Shown here: piece after piece, positions 1 through 7,833 of the stretch
Layout of the letters: each line of letters starts with the position of its first letter
Position numbering within the stretch: position 1 is the stretch's first letter
NCBI RefSeq assembly: GCF_024213665.1
Contig: NZ_JANAVP010000006.1
Span: 1-60,459 of the forward strand
Origin: Streptomyces sp. A3M-1-3
GTDB taxonomy: Bacteria; Actinomycetota; Actinomycetes; Streptomycetales; Streptomycetaceae
Reading direction: 5' to 3'
DNA: 60,459 bases
Made by a program: the position numbers and the translations under genes
Notes under the pieces: generated by a model
Database searches by the model: none
The model's input: only the letters and a program-made list of their open reading frames with translations
Told to the model about the DNA's origin: nothing

Positions 1-70
1 CGTCCGTCAGATCTGCACGCGCCACAACACAAGATCATTTCACAGGCGAGATCCACTTTCGCAACAGGCC

Positions 71-557
71 CTAGGAGACCTGCCGGGCCAGCACGCTCAC
101 TCCCGGCAGCAGCACCCGGTTGCGCCGCAGCCAGCCCACCGCGTGATCGAACAGGGCCGTCGGTCCCTCCGCGTGCGTCCACGCCCGCCCGTGCAGGAAC
201 GCCCGGAACTTCCGGCCCTGAGCATTGTCTTCGTACGGGTGGTAGCCGTACGCGTCGCGTATCTCCCACGCGTGCTCGTACGCCGTCTTCAGCCGCTCGG
301 TGTACTCCTTGACGCAGGAGACATCCTCGATCTCCAACTGCTCGGCCAGATGCTCCACCACAGGCCACGGGACCGCCAAGGGGTCCTCCAGGAACAGCCC
401 GACATAACGGACCGTGCAAATCTGCACCGCGAAACCGAGACGGCTGTGATCACCACGCCGTTTCGCGATCAGCTTCCGGTCCTCGTCGTCGAGGAAGAAG
501 AAGCGCTCCAGCTCAGGCCTTGTCGGCACCTCGGCGAACGTTCCGAACGCTTCGGCC
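71..557 (-). pseudogene. Tn3-family transposase, interrupted N-terminal (DUF4158) fragment
   Basis: This is the larger piece of a broken Tn3-family transposase gene. Reading leftward from 557 the protein runs EAFGTFAEVPTRPELERFFF, then LIAKRRGDHSRLGFAVQIC, the conserved opening of the DUF4158 N-terminal domain, and stops at a TAG (71-73) straight after VLARQVS. Intact transposases of this family are close to 1,000 residues, so the catalytic DDE part is missing. The first 10 codons lie about 4 kb to the right at 4601-4630; joining the two pieces at the shared GCCT restores MPVEFLTDEQA-EAFGTF with no frame change. The gene was therefore split by the Tn554-like insertion and separately truncated near 70. 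The leftover 70 bases at the window edge do not continue the protein and may belong to another insertion. Non-functional with high confidence. Confidence 0.85.
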
Positions 558-558
558 T

Positions 559-568
559 TTATCTGGAC
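559..568. repeat. Left terminal inverted repeat of Tn554-type element
   Basis: TTATCTGGAC directly follows the left GCCT junction. Its exact reverse complement GTCCAGATAA is at 4587-4596, two bases inside the right GCCT. Such short inverted sequences flanking a heterologous spacer are what a tyrosine recombinase would bind at the crossover sites; that role is inferred. Confidence 0.6.
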
Positions 569-625
569 CCGGTCCGACAGTGTCAGGGACGTACGCCACG
601 TGTTGCCCAACGGGGTGCCCGCCCC

Positions 626-637
626 TGTCGCTGACAC
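626..637. repeat. Subterminal recombinase-type repeat, left copy
   Basis: TGTCGCTGACAC lies about 70 bp inside the left end. The 10-base TGTCGCTGAC recurs in inverted orientation at 4540-4549 near the right end, with a further direct GTCGCTGACAC at 4528-4538. The symmetrical placement suggests arm-type or accessory binding sites for the transposition proteins. A separate perfect inverted repeat, ACCGTCGT-CC-ACGACGGT, occupies 647-664 upstream of tnpA and could be an operator. Both roles are inference. Confidence 0.4.
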
Positions 638-707
638 TCGCTCGTAACCGTCGTCCACGACGGTCGTTGCTCCATCCGAGGGATCACCTGGGTGGGGAGG
701 GGCAGGG

Positions 708-1793
708 ATGTACGTGCGACGGGTCGTGGGGTCCGGGGTGCGGCAGGAGACGTACGCCGTCGTGGACGATGAGGGACGGGTCGTCGAGCGGTGGACGACT
801 ACCTTGCGCTGTGTACTGACCGTGAACACTCGCCGAACACGCTTCGCGCCCGCGCCTTCGACCTGAAGGCGTGGCTGGACTTCCTGCAGCTCCTGGGCGT
901 CGATCTGCTGGCCGCGTCCCCTGAACAGGTGGACCAGTTTGCCGGGTGGCTGCGACGCCCGGTCCAGCCCGGACGGCTGCGGCTGGCGGATACCGATGAC
1001 GGGCCGGCCCGCGAGGCGTCGACGGTGAACCGCGCGCTGAACAGCGTCTACATGTTCTACGAGTTCCTCGCCCGCCGCGGTGTCGGTATGGGCGCCCAGC
1101 TGACGCATCGCCGGGCGACCTCGATCGGAGACCACGGTGGCTTCCTGGCCGGCATCCGAGCGCCAGGTCACCGGACGGCCGACCCGGTTGAAGCAGGTCA
1201 AGCGGCGGCCCGGGACTCTGTCGGATACCGAGGTACAGCAGATTTTGGACGCCTGTGAGCGACTGCGGGACCGCCTGCTGATGGCCTTGATGTTCGAGAC
1301 CGGCTGCCGGATCGGGCAGGCGCTGGGACTGCGGCACGAGGACATCAACACGGACCGGCGGACCTTGACGTTGCGGCCCCGGGACAACAACGCCAACAGG
1401 GCACGCGGCAAGAGCCGGGATCCCAAGGAGATCCCGGTCCGGCAGACGTTGCTCGACCTCTACACCGACTACCTGTTCGCCGAGTACGGCGAGCTGGACT
1501 GCGACTACGTGTTCGTGAACCTGTGGAACGGGACGGTCGGTGCACCGATGAAGTACTGGGCGGCGATGAGCCTGGTCAAGCGGCTGCGGCGGCGAGCGGG
1601 AGTCGTCTTTCATCCACATCTGTTCCGGCACACTCACGCGACCGCGCTTTTGCGGGCGGGCGTGCGGCTGGAGGTTGCGAGTGAGTTGCTCACGCATGGC
1701 TCGGTCCACACCACGGCAGACACCTACGGCCATCTGGACGCTGACGACCTGGCCGAAGAGCTGGACCGTGTCGGCTTCCGGGGCGCCCGGTGA
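708..1793 (+). pseudogene. tnpA: TnpA tyrosine recombinase of Tn554-type element, two frameshifts
   Basis: An intact copy would be a tyrosine recombinase of roughly 360 residues. The frame opens at ATG 708 behind a GGGGAGGGG ribosome site (MYVRRVVGSG...). It leaves frame near 788, where one base is missing before VDDYLALCTDREHSPNT (frame starting at GTG 791), and returns near 1155-1175, between FLAGI and RQVTGRPTRLKQ. The N-terminal SAM-like core-binding domain is thus in a different frame from the catalytic domain, which keeps the catalytic set: Arg in ETGCRIGQALGL, His-x-x-Arg in HLFRHTHAT, and LLTHGSVHTTADTYGH with the nucleophilic Tyr. The stop overlaps the tnpB start (GTGA). Either the gene is dead or two homopolymer-type sequence errors are present; both lesions sit in G/C runs. 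Confidence 0.8.
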
Positions 1794-4123
1794 GCGCCGC
1801 CGGCCGTATGGCCGCGGTTGTCCCGTTTCCCGGGGATCCGCGAACCGCTGCCCTTCTGGGTGTGGTGCGGCCAGAGTTCCGGGGCGAGCGGTTCGTCCCT
1901 CCGGCCGGACACTTCCTGGCTCCGACCCCGTGCGTGATCACCACGTGCTTGAGGAAGAACGCCTCCCGGGGCTTGTGCGCCGATCATGATGTGGCCTGGC
2001 GCAAGGCCGGGCGCCCCGAACGTGAGGCATGGATCGCGGACCCGGCAAACAGGCCGGCCGGGCTGAGCCTGGAGGTGGCTTCGTGTCTGGTCGTCGGATG
2101 CCCCTATTCCGGAGGCCTGTCGCGCCTGTGTGACCTGCACCTTTCCGGTTGTAACGGTCTACACTCGCGCGGCCAGAGCATCGGCGTCCGTCAGTACGCG
2201 GCTACGGCGGCGGTGCTCGCGCGCCCGGCTGCCGGACGGTGCGGCTTCGCGGACTGCAGTTATGAGATCAGCCGTCACGGTCTGTGCGACGGACACCACC
2301 ACCGCTGGACGAAGGTCGGACGGCCGCCCCTGTCGGAGTTGCGCGCAGAACTGGAGCGCCGCGCTGCCCCGAGCTTTTCCGTTGCAGGTCTCCCGCCGCT
2401 GGTGGCGTTGGAGTTCCAGTACCTGCTCCAGGTCCGCACCGACCAGCGCCGGTCGAAGGTGGTTCCCAGTTCCTGGGTCCGCGCGGTGAACACCGTCATC
2501 GCCGAGGGCGTCACTTCGGTACGCGACCAACATGCCTGCTATTGGCGTCAGTTGTCACTCAACCACACCACCGTTCCACAGCTCTTCACGGACCTGCTGG
2601 AAGCCCTTGATGACCTCGACGGCCCTGCTGAGGAGTGGGACAGGGACGTGTGGCGTCCGGAACGCCTCGGCTACAGCATCGAGGAACGGCGACAGGTCGC
2701 CCCACTGGACTTCACCGGCATCACCCAGCCCTGGCTACGGGAGAGGACCAAGCGCTACATGCGGCTGCGGCTCGCGCGCACGGAACTGCGCTCGGTCGCA
2801 CGCAATGTCCACGACGTTGTTGTCTTCTCCCGGTTCATCGCCGAAAGCCGCCCCGACCAGCAGAACGACCCGGCAGTCCTGGACCGTGCGTTGCTGGAGT
2901 CGTACATCGGCTGGGTCGGCCGCAGGACGGTGGAAAAGAAGGGCCCTCACTACGGGCAGCCGGTGAGCCCCGGCAGCCGCATCCGCCTGCTGTCGGTGAT
3001 CTCCACCATGCTCGAAACGTGGCGCCGCTACGGCTGGCAGCCCGTGCTCCCGCCGGATGCCCGGATCCACCGGGACGAGTACCCGCGCCAGCGCGGGCTG
3101 AAGGCCAACTTCATCGACGAGTACCTGATGGAGCAGATCGAGTCCGAGGAGAACTTGGCCCTGCTCGACCCCGAGACCCGCACGCTGGTGCTGATCTGCC
3201 GCGACGAGGGGCTCCGCATCGGCGAGGCACTCACTTTGAAGACCGACTGCCTGAAGAAGACCCCCTCTGGCCGCTGGGCCCTGGTCCACTACAAGAGCAA
3301 GGACAAGAGTTTCCGCGCCATCCCCGCCTCACGCGTGGTCGTGGACGCTATCCGCGGGCAGCACGGCCGCGTCCGGGAACGCTTCAGCGACGGTTGCCAC
3401 TGGCTGTTCCCAAAGGTCAGCGGCAACCCGGACGGGAAGTATCCGATGCCTTACGGCACGGTCGACACCCGCTTCGACACCTGGCTGAAGCGCATCCGGC
3501 TCATCGACTCCAACGGCGACGCCGCCGTCGTCAACTGGCACCAGTTCCGGCACACCCTGGGTACCAGAATGGCGAACGCGGGCGTGTCCGGACGCACCAT
3601 CCGCGAAGTCCTAGGTCACACCTCCTGGGAGATGCAGGAGCACTACTCACGCATCGCGGACGACACGCTTCGCCGTGAGTACGAGGAGAAGTACGAGGTC
3701 CGCTTCAACCTCAAGGGCGAGGCCGTCAAGGTCCGCCGCGACGCCGACCTGTCCGGCGCCGAGTGGCTCGCCGAGAAGATCGGGCGCCGACTCCACGCGG
3801 TGGCCGGCGGCTGGTGCGGACGACACATCGCGCGTCCCTGCCCCAAGACCGCCGCCGACGGCTGCTACTTCTGCGAAGACTTCCAAACCGATCGGCAGTT
3901 CCTGCCGATCCACCGCGACACCCTCGCCCGCACACGCGAACTGCAGATCAGCGCCACGGCAGCGGAGCGTCCTCGCGCTGCCGCCGTCAACGAGCGACTG
4001 GCCACCGCCGTCGAGCATGTCATCGCGAGCATTACCGAGCAGGAACACGACGAGCTGTCCCCGCCACCGGACGACAACGAAGCCGTCCGCCACGAGACCG
4101 AGAGGGCAGCCGATGCGGGCTGA
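1790..4123 (+). CDS. tnpB: TnpB-type tyrosine recombinase (777 aa) of Tn554-type element
   Basis: Second tyrosine recombinase of the transposon, expected to act with TnpA in strand exchange at the element ends. The catalytic domain shows Arg in DEGLRIGEALTL (about residue 475), HQFRHTLGTRMANAG (about 583) and LGHTSWEMQEHYSRI with the nucleophilic Tyr (about 617). After it comes a Cys-rich tail with CGRHIARPC and CYFCEDF (about 675-700), as in other TnpB proteins. It is longer than the roughly 630 residues of Tn554 TnpB because of an N-terminal block (about 45-175) with three Cys/His modules of pattern C-x5-C...LC-x2-H. The GTG start at 1790 overlaps the tnpA stop by 4 nt, implying translational coupling. 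The frame is intact, unlike tnpA. Confidence 0.88.
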   Translation: MSAAGRMAAVVPFPGDPRTAALLGVVRPEFRGERFVPPAGHFLAPTPCVITTCLRKNASRGLCADHDVAWRKAGRPEREAWIADPANRPAGLSLEVASCLVVGCPYSGGLSRLCDLHLSGCNGLHSRGQSIGVRQYAATAAVLARPAAGRCGFADCSYEISRHGLCDGHHHRWTKVGRPPLSELRAELERRAAPSFSVAGLPPLVALEFQYLLQVRTDQRRSKVVPSSWVRAVNTVIAEGVTSVRDQHACYWRQLSLNHTTVPQLFTDLLEALDDLDGPAEEWDRDVWRPERLGYSIEERRQVAPLDFTGITQPWLRERTKRYMRLRLARTELRSVARNVHDVVVFSRFIAESRPDQQNDPAVLDRALLESYIGWVGRRTVEKKGPHYGQPVSPGSRIRLLSVISTMLETWRRYGWQPVLPPDARIHRDEYPRQRGLKANFIDEYLMEQIESEENLALLDPETRTLVLICRDEGLRIGEALTLKTDCLKKTPSGRWALVHYKSKDKSFRAIPASRVVVDAIRGQHGRVRERFSDGCHWLFPKVSGNPDGKYPMPYGTVDTRFDTWLKRIRLIDSNGDAAVVNWHQFRHTLGTRMANAGVSGRTIREVLGHTSWEMQEHYSRIADDTLRREYEEKYEVRFNLKGEAVKVRRDADLSGAEWLAEKIGRRLHAVAGGWCGRHIARPCPKTAADGCYFCEDFQTDRQFLPIHRDTLARTRELQISATAAERPRAAAVNERLATAVEHVIASITEQEHDELSPPPDDNEAVRHETERAADAG

Positions 4124-4535
4124 CAACTCGGCCCACCTGGCCGAAGCCGCTCAACAACGCCGTCTGGACTGCATCGAACGCGTCCAAGCAGTCCTGAACA
4201 GCCTGGAGCGCGACGGCGGCCCGGTCACCGTCGCCGGGGTCGCTTCCCGGGCCGGCGTTTCCCGCACCTTCCTCTACGACGACGCCCAGACGGATCTGCG
4301 GACCAGACTGCGGAATCTCGCCAGCGGACAGCCCGCCTCGGGCCGTCCCGCCCTGCCCGACAAAGAGCGCATCACCACCAAGTCCCACGAGGCCGTCGTG
4401 CGCGCGCTGCGAGGGGCCAACCAGAGACTCAACGAGGAGAACGAGCGGCTCCGCAACGAACTCGCGGTCACACTCGGGCAACTCCGCGACCTCCGCCGAG
4501 GCATCCCCACGACCGCCGAGACCTCACGTCGCTGA
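4113..4535 (+). CDS. tnpC: TnpC-type accessory protein (DUF6262-like)
   Basis: A 140-residue protein in the TnpC position. In Tn554 the equivalent protein affects efficiency and orientation of transposition but is not catalytic. Visible parts are a helix-turn-helix-like segment, VTVAGVASRAGVSRTFLYDD (about residues 33-52), and a C-terminal coiled coil from about residue 95 (GANQRLNEENERLRNELAV). That architecture fits the DUF6262 proteins found beside TnpB recombinases. The ATG at 4113 lies inside the end of tnpB, an 11-nt overlap. Its stop codon is buried in the hairpin at 4528-4548. Confidence 0.8.
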   Translation: MRADNSAHLAEAAQQRRLDCIERVQAVLNSLERDGGPVTVAGVASRAGVSRTFLYDDAQTDLRTRLRNLASGQPASGRPALPDKERITTKSHEAVVRALRGANQRLNEENERLRNELAVTLGQLRDLRRGIPTTAETSRR

Positions 4536-4550
4536 CACCGTCAGCGACAC
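4528..4550. repeat. Perfect hairpin over the tnpC stop; right subterminal repeat
   Basis: GTCGCTGAC (4528-4536), loop ACC, then GTCAGCGAC (4540-4548): a perfect 9-bp stem with a 3-base loop that contains the tnpC TGA. It could end the tnp transcript, but there is no T tract. Because the same GTCGCTGAC word occurs near the left end of the element, it more likely doubles as a protein-binding site at the right end. Confidence 0.5.
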
Positions 4551-4598
4551 AAACATCCAGCTCAGCGTGATGGTTGAGCTCAAAGAGTCCAGATAACA

Positions 4599-4630
4599 GC
4601 CTGCTCATCAGTCAAAAATTCCACGGGCAT
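4599..4630 (-). pseudogene. Tn3-family transposase, first ten codons (displaced 5' end)
   Basis: Reading leftward from the ATG at 4630-4628 gives MPVEFLTDEQA, the standard opening of DUF4158 Tn3-family transposases, before the frame runs into the Tn554-type element (GTTATCTGG...) and stops. The remainder of the N-terminal domain is at 71-557. No good ribosome site precedes this ATG. The piece is too short to be found by similarity alone; the in-frame join across GCCT is the main evidence. Confidence 0.8.
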
Positions 4631-5053
4631 ATCGCGGACGTAACCAGCCGCCGCCCGTGATCGTGGATCTTCCCCCGAACACCCCCACCAAGCCGATCAT
4701 GTGTGCTAAACGGCCAAGATCAAGGGCTTGACGCCAACGGCTGTACCGATGGTCCCCAAGGCCGAGGTCACTCCGGGCAGTAGCCGGCGGAGCAGACCAT
4801 CGCCCGCGCCAAAGCTGTTGCACCACGGGTCTCTTGACGCCGTATCCGGCGGCCGTCACACTTCCACAACAGGCGAGGTAACAGCCTCCGAAATTGTTGT
4901 TGACATGCGTGGCGCACTGTGGAGTCTCCGTGCCGGAAGCGGTCCCGGTGGAGGGCGCCCATCTCCAACAGTCGCGGCACACCAGGGTGCCAGCAGCTCT
5001 CGCAGGTCGCTGTTACCTCGCCTGCACGCTACACCCCTGGACAGTCGACGCGG
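4631..5053. other. Non-coding stretch, probable residue of the Tn3-like element
   Basis: This 423-bp stretch upstream of the Tn3 transposase start has no convincing gene on either strand; its open frames lack ribosome sites and third-position GC bias, and local GC is lower than in the flanking genes. It should contain whatever remains of the Tn3-like element's transposase-proximal end. A G-rich run (reverse strand, about 4674-4691, GGGGGTGTTCGGGGGAAG) could be part of a terminal repeat, but the opposite end is not in the window to compare. Confidence 0.4.
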
Positions 5054-5674
5054 CTACTCGAACCGCGCGGTGTCGCCTGCCCCTCGGCGTACGATCTCGA
5101 GTTCGCCGCCGGAAAAGTCGATGACCGTGGTCGGCTCGGTGCCGCAGTCGCCCGAGTCGACCACGGCGTCCACGACGTGGTCGAGCCGCTCCTTGATCTC
5201 CCAGCCCTGTGTCATCGGCTCGTCCTCGTCAGGCAGGAGCAGGGTGCTGGAGAGCAGCGGCTCACCGAGTTCGGCGACCAGAGCCTGAGCTACGGCATGG
5301 TCAGGAATCCGGACTCCGACCGTCTTCTTCTTCGGGTGCAGCAGCTGGCGCGGCACCTCCTTCGTCGCGGGGAGGATGAAGGTGTAACTGCCGGGCGTCG
5401 CTGCCTTGATCGCGCGGAACACGTCGTTGTCGACGTGCACGAACTGACCCAGCTGCGCGAAGTTCTGGCACACAAGGGTGAAGTGGTGACGATCGTCGAG
5501 GTTCCGAATCGACCGGATCCGGTCGATTCCGTCACGACTGCCCAGCTGGCATCCCAGTGCGAAACAGGAGTCCGTCGGATACACGACGAGCGCGCCCGAT
5601 CGGATGCTGTCGGCCACACTGCTGATGGTGCGCCGCTGAGGATTCTCGGGGTGCACATCGAAATACTTCGCCAT
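5054..5674 (-). CDS. YciO/YrdC/Sua5-family protein
   Basis: A 206-residue member of the YrdC/Sua5/YciO fold, the family of L-threonylcarbamoyl-AMP synthases that start t6A tRNA modification. The length and opening (MAKYFDVHPENPQ, then GALVVYPTDSCFALGC) match the YciO branch, whose exact role is less certain than that of Sua5/TsaC. The nucleotide-binding surface is visible as YPTDS, KKKTVGVRIPDH and the Ser-rich LLSSTLLLP segment. No C-terminal Sua5 domain is present. It is a single gene next to the mobile region, presumably the first core-genome gene on this side. A general t6A role is possible, but a separate tsaC copy would be expected elsewhere. Confidence 0.85.
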   Translation of the reverse strand: MAKYFDVHPENPQRRTISSVADSIRSGALVVYPTDSCFALGCQLGSRDGIDRIRSIRNLDDRHHFTLVCQNFAQLGQFVHVDNDVFRAIKAATPGSYTFILPATKEVPRQLLHPKKKTVGVRIPDHAVAQALVAELGEPLLSSTLLLPDEDEPMTQGWEIKERLDHVVDAVVDSGDCGTEPTTVIDFSGGELEIVRRGAGDTARFE

Positions 5675-5777
5675 CCGCCGAGTCTAGGTGATCAGGGCAT
5701 CCACGCTCAGGTGACCAGGACGGCGCCGCCGGGCCCTTTGTTCGGCTTCCTGCCGTGCCCATCAGGTACCGACCGCG

Positions 5778-6083
5778 TCAGGGTGGCGGCTCGGTCACGA
5801 AGGCCCCGTGAGGCGGTCGTTTCTCGGCCATCGCCTCGCCCGTGGCGAGTCTGGCCCGCAGGCGAATGGTGGTGCCCGGGGCGAGACCCGCCATGAGCCG
5901 GCTGGGCACAGCGAGTTCCAGATGGCTTCCGACATACCGTGACAGAAGGTCGGCGTAGCCGGTGACCGGGTGCGCGTCGAGCACGTCGACGACCGCCCGG
6001 TCCCAGCCTTCCAGCCGCGGATGCGGACCCGTCGTGATCAGGCGGGTGGTCAGAGCGGTGAGATTCTCGATCGCCTGCACCAT
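5778..6083 (-). CDS. Conserved-looking hypothetical protein (101 aa)
   Basis: Small, probably cytoplasmic protein with no recognised domain. It starts MVQAIENLTALTTRLITTG and contains LEGWDRAVVDVLDAHPVTG and LAPGTTIRLRARLATGEAM. I chose the ATG at 6083 because AAGG lies about 10 nt upstream; an in-frame GTG at 6092 is possible but has poorer spacing. High third-position GC supports coding. It lies about 100 bp upstream of yciO on the same strand, so the two could share a transcript. Function unknown. Confidence 0.55.
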   Translation of the reverse strand: MVQAIENLTALTTRLITTGPHPRLEGWDRAVVDVLDAHPVTGYADLLSRYVGSHLELAVPSRLMAGLAPGTTIRLRARLATGEAMAEKRPPHGAFVTEPPP

Positions 6084-6147
6084 GTGCGTCACCCTTACCG
6101 ACTGTCCGCGCACCGTGCCCCGCCGGCATTCGCCCGTGCCCTGTCGT

Positions 6148-6483
6148 TCACCGGCGCGGTGGGGTGTCCGACTGTCGCGTGCCGTAGGCGTGGCCGACGG
6201 TCACAGCGGACTCCGTACCTCCTGGCGCGCCATCATGCTCGGGCCGTCGGCTGCCTTCGAAGAACGGTTCGGTGGTCCTCCGCGAATCACCCGCTACGGC
6301 CTGTTCCAGAACGGCGAGCCGCACTTGAAGCTCGTGGATGGTCGCGGCGAGCCCGGTTTCGCCGTCCGCTTCCTGCCGCGTGGCGGCGAGCGGCAGCACA
6401 TGGACGGGACCCAGCCCGGACACCCCGACCGTGGCCGTCATCGTGGGGGCGGACGCGGAGATGTTGGTGATGGAAGCGGCCAC
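6148..6483 (-). CDS. Possible small protein, 3' half doubtful
   Basis: The GTG-started frame (111 codons) has strong third-position GC bias and a protein-like first 60 residues (VSGLGPVHVLPLAATRQEAD, then GLAATIHELQVRLAVLEQAV, a likely amphipathic or coiled helix). After about residue 66 the sequence turns Arg/Gly-rich and codon bias weakens, which suggests a frameshift or degraded 3' end. GGTGGAAG just upstream could act as a ribosome site. The following 286 bp (6484-6769) hold nothing I can support. No function assigned. Confidence 0.4.
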   Translation of the reverse strand: MAASITNISASAPTMTATVGVSGLGPVHVLPLAATRQEADGETGLAATIHELQVRLAVLEQAVAGDSRRTTEPFFEGSRRPEHDGAPGGTESAVTVGHAYGTRQSDTPPRR

Positions 6484-6769
6484 GCTTCCACCGAAAGATC
6501 ACGGCGGCGGGAGCTGGCCGCCCACCGGGCAACCCGGGGCCCGCCCACCACCACTCCGGCCGCCACGCTACTCCCGCGTGCTGCCGCGCGGCGGCCGCAT
6601 CACCAGACGCATTGCGGATCACTCGCAGGCGGGCCAACCAATGACTGGCGCACCGTCAGGAAGTTGACACTGGGAGGCATGAGGCGCCGCATCCGCCCCT
6701 GCCCCGTCGGCTTCGGCTGGTAGGAACAGCACCTCCCGCGCAACTTCGCCCAGAAGGTGAAAAGCCGGG

Positions 6770-7735
6770 TCAGCGCACTCTTCCCCGTGGTTTCAGGGCC
6801 ACCGGCGGGAGTTCGGGAGCCGGCAGCCGATCACCGTCGTACCCCTTTACCTCGCCGAAGCGGGAGCCCTCCGTCCAGTCCGTCCGCGCCGCCTCGATTC
6901 CCTCGTGGGAACGGCCGATGAAGTTCCACCACATGACGATCTCTTCTTCGAACGGCTCGCCGCCGAGCAGCATCAGCCCCGCGTCGGACACCGCGCGCAA
7001 CGGCAGTTCGCCGCGGCCGCAGCCGAGGTAGAGCATCGAGCCGGGCAGCATCGGGACGCCGTCGACGTGGGCCTCGCCCGACATGGAGAGCACCGCGTAC
7101 TCGAAGTCCGGTTCGAGGGGCAGGGTGGTGTCGGTGCCCGCCGTCAGGGACAGGTCGGCGCCGGTCAGCGGGGTGTACGTGGTGCCGGGTGACGCTGCGC
7201 CGTCGAGTTCGCCGAGGATGACGGTGGCGGCGAGGCCGGGCGCGGTGACGACGGGCAGGTCGGCGTGGTGCTGGAAGTGCGGCTCGGTGTCGCGGTGCGC
7301 GTCGGGCAGCGCGACCCAGAGCTGGGCGCCGTGCAGATAGCGGGCGTGCGGCCGGGGGCTCTCCTCGGAGTGGCTGATCGCCCGGCCTGAGGTCATCAGG
7401 CCCAGTTCGTGGGGGCGGATGGTCTGGAGGCTGCCGAGGCTGTCGCGGTGCAGGACCTCGCCGTCGTGCAGCCAGCTGACCGTCTGCAGACCCATGTGGG
7501 GATGGGGCGGGACCTGCATGCCGGGCTCGTCGGCGATGTCGTCCGGGCCGTAGTGGTCGACGAAACACCAGGCTCCGACCATCCGGCGGCCGAGGTTGGG
7601 CAGCAGTCTGCGGACCTCGGTGGCCTCGCCGAGCCGCACCTGGCGGGGGCTGAGGAGTTCACGTACCGGCTCGGCGACGACGAAGCCGCGGCCGCCGCAC
7701 ACGGAGAGCGCGGCCTGGCGATCGAGATTGCTCAT
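6770..7735 (-). CDS. Pirin family protein (321 aa)
   Basis: Bicupin of the pirin family; bacterial pirins are cytosolic Fe-binding proteins, some with quercetinase activity and others acting as redox-dependent modulators of metabolic enzymes. The N-terminal cupin carries the metal-binding motif VPPHPHMGLQTVSWLHDGEV, with two closely spaced His, then HRDSLGS, and a further His/Glu pair in ISHSEESP. The C-terminal pirin domain has GEPFEEEIVMWWNFIGRS. I start at the ATG at 7735 (MSNLDRQAAL) rather than 24 codons upstream, because homologues begin near here and the upstream residues are atypical. Monocistronic. The substrate cannot be read from sequence. Confidence 0.88.
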   Translation of the reverse strand: MSNLDRQAALSVCGGRGFVVAEPVRELLSPRQVRLGEATEVRRLLPNLGRRMVGAWCFVDHYGPDDIADEPGMQVPPHPHMGLQTVSWLHDGEVLHRDSLGSLQTIRPHELGLMTSGRAISHSEESPRPHARYLHGAQLWVALPDAHRDTEPHFQHHADLPVVTAPGLAATVILGELDGAASPGTTYTPLTGADLSLTAGTDTTLPLEPDFEYAVLSMSGEAHVDGVPMLPGSMLYLGCGRGELPLRAVSDAGLMLLGGEPFEEEIVMWWNFIGRSHEGIEAARTDWTEGSRFGEVKGYDGDRLPAPELPPVALKPRGRVR

Positions 7736-7833
7736 GGCGCACAACCTATTCCCGCGAAGGCGCGGGCCGTCGGCGGACCGCGCTGCGAAAACTGTAGTGG
7801 AACGCACCCTCGCGGCGCCGGGCCCGCGGCCGG

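Larger units (their letters stand above)
555..4602 (+). mobile_element. Tn554-type site-specific transposon (about 4.04 kb, no cargo)
   Basis: The element carries the gene trio that defines Tn554 relatives in the usual order: tyrosine recombinase TnpA, larger tyrosine recombinase TnpB, and small TnpC, with overlapping reading frames. Its ends are set by the interrupted target. GCCT occurs at 555-558 and again at 4599-4602, and removing everything between rebuilds the Tn3 transposase frame exactly, so the net insertion is 4,044 bp. Just inside the junctions is the inverted pair TTATCTGGAC (559-568) and GTCCAGATAA (4587-4596). Whether GCCT is a target duplication or part of the crossover overlap cannot be decided from one insertion. 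No resistance or other passenger gene is present. Because tnpA is frameshifted, the element is probably immobile on its own unless the frameshifts are sequencing errors. Confidence 0.85.

Noticed and set aside
71..1426. A long minus-strand open frame of 451 codons that includes the Tn3 fragment
   Set aside because: Only the part left of 557 is protein-like; the rest is antisense to the TnpA recombinase and crosses the transposon junction.
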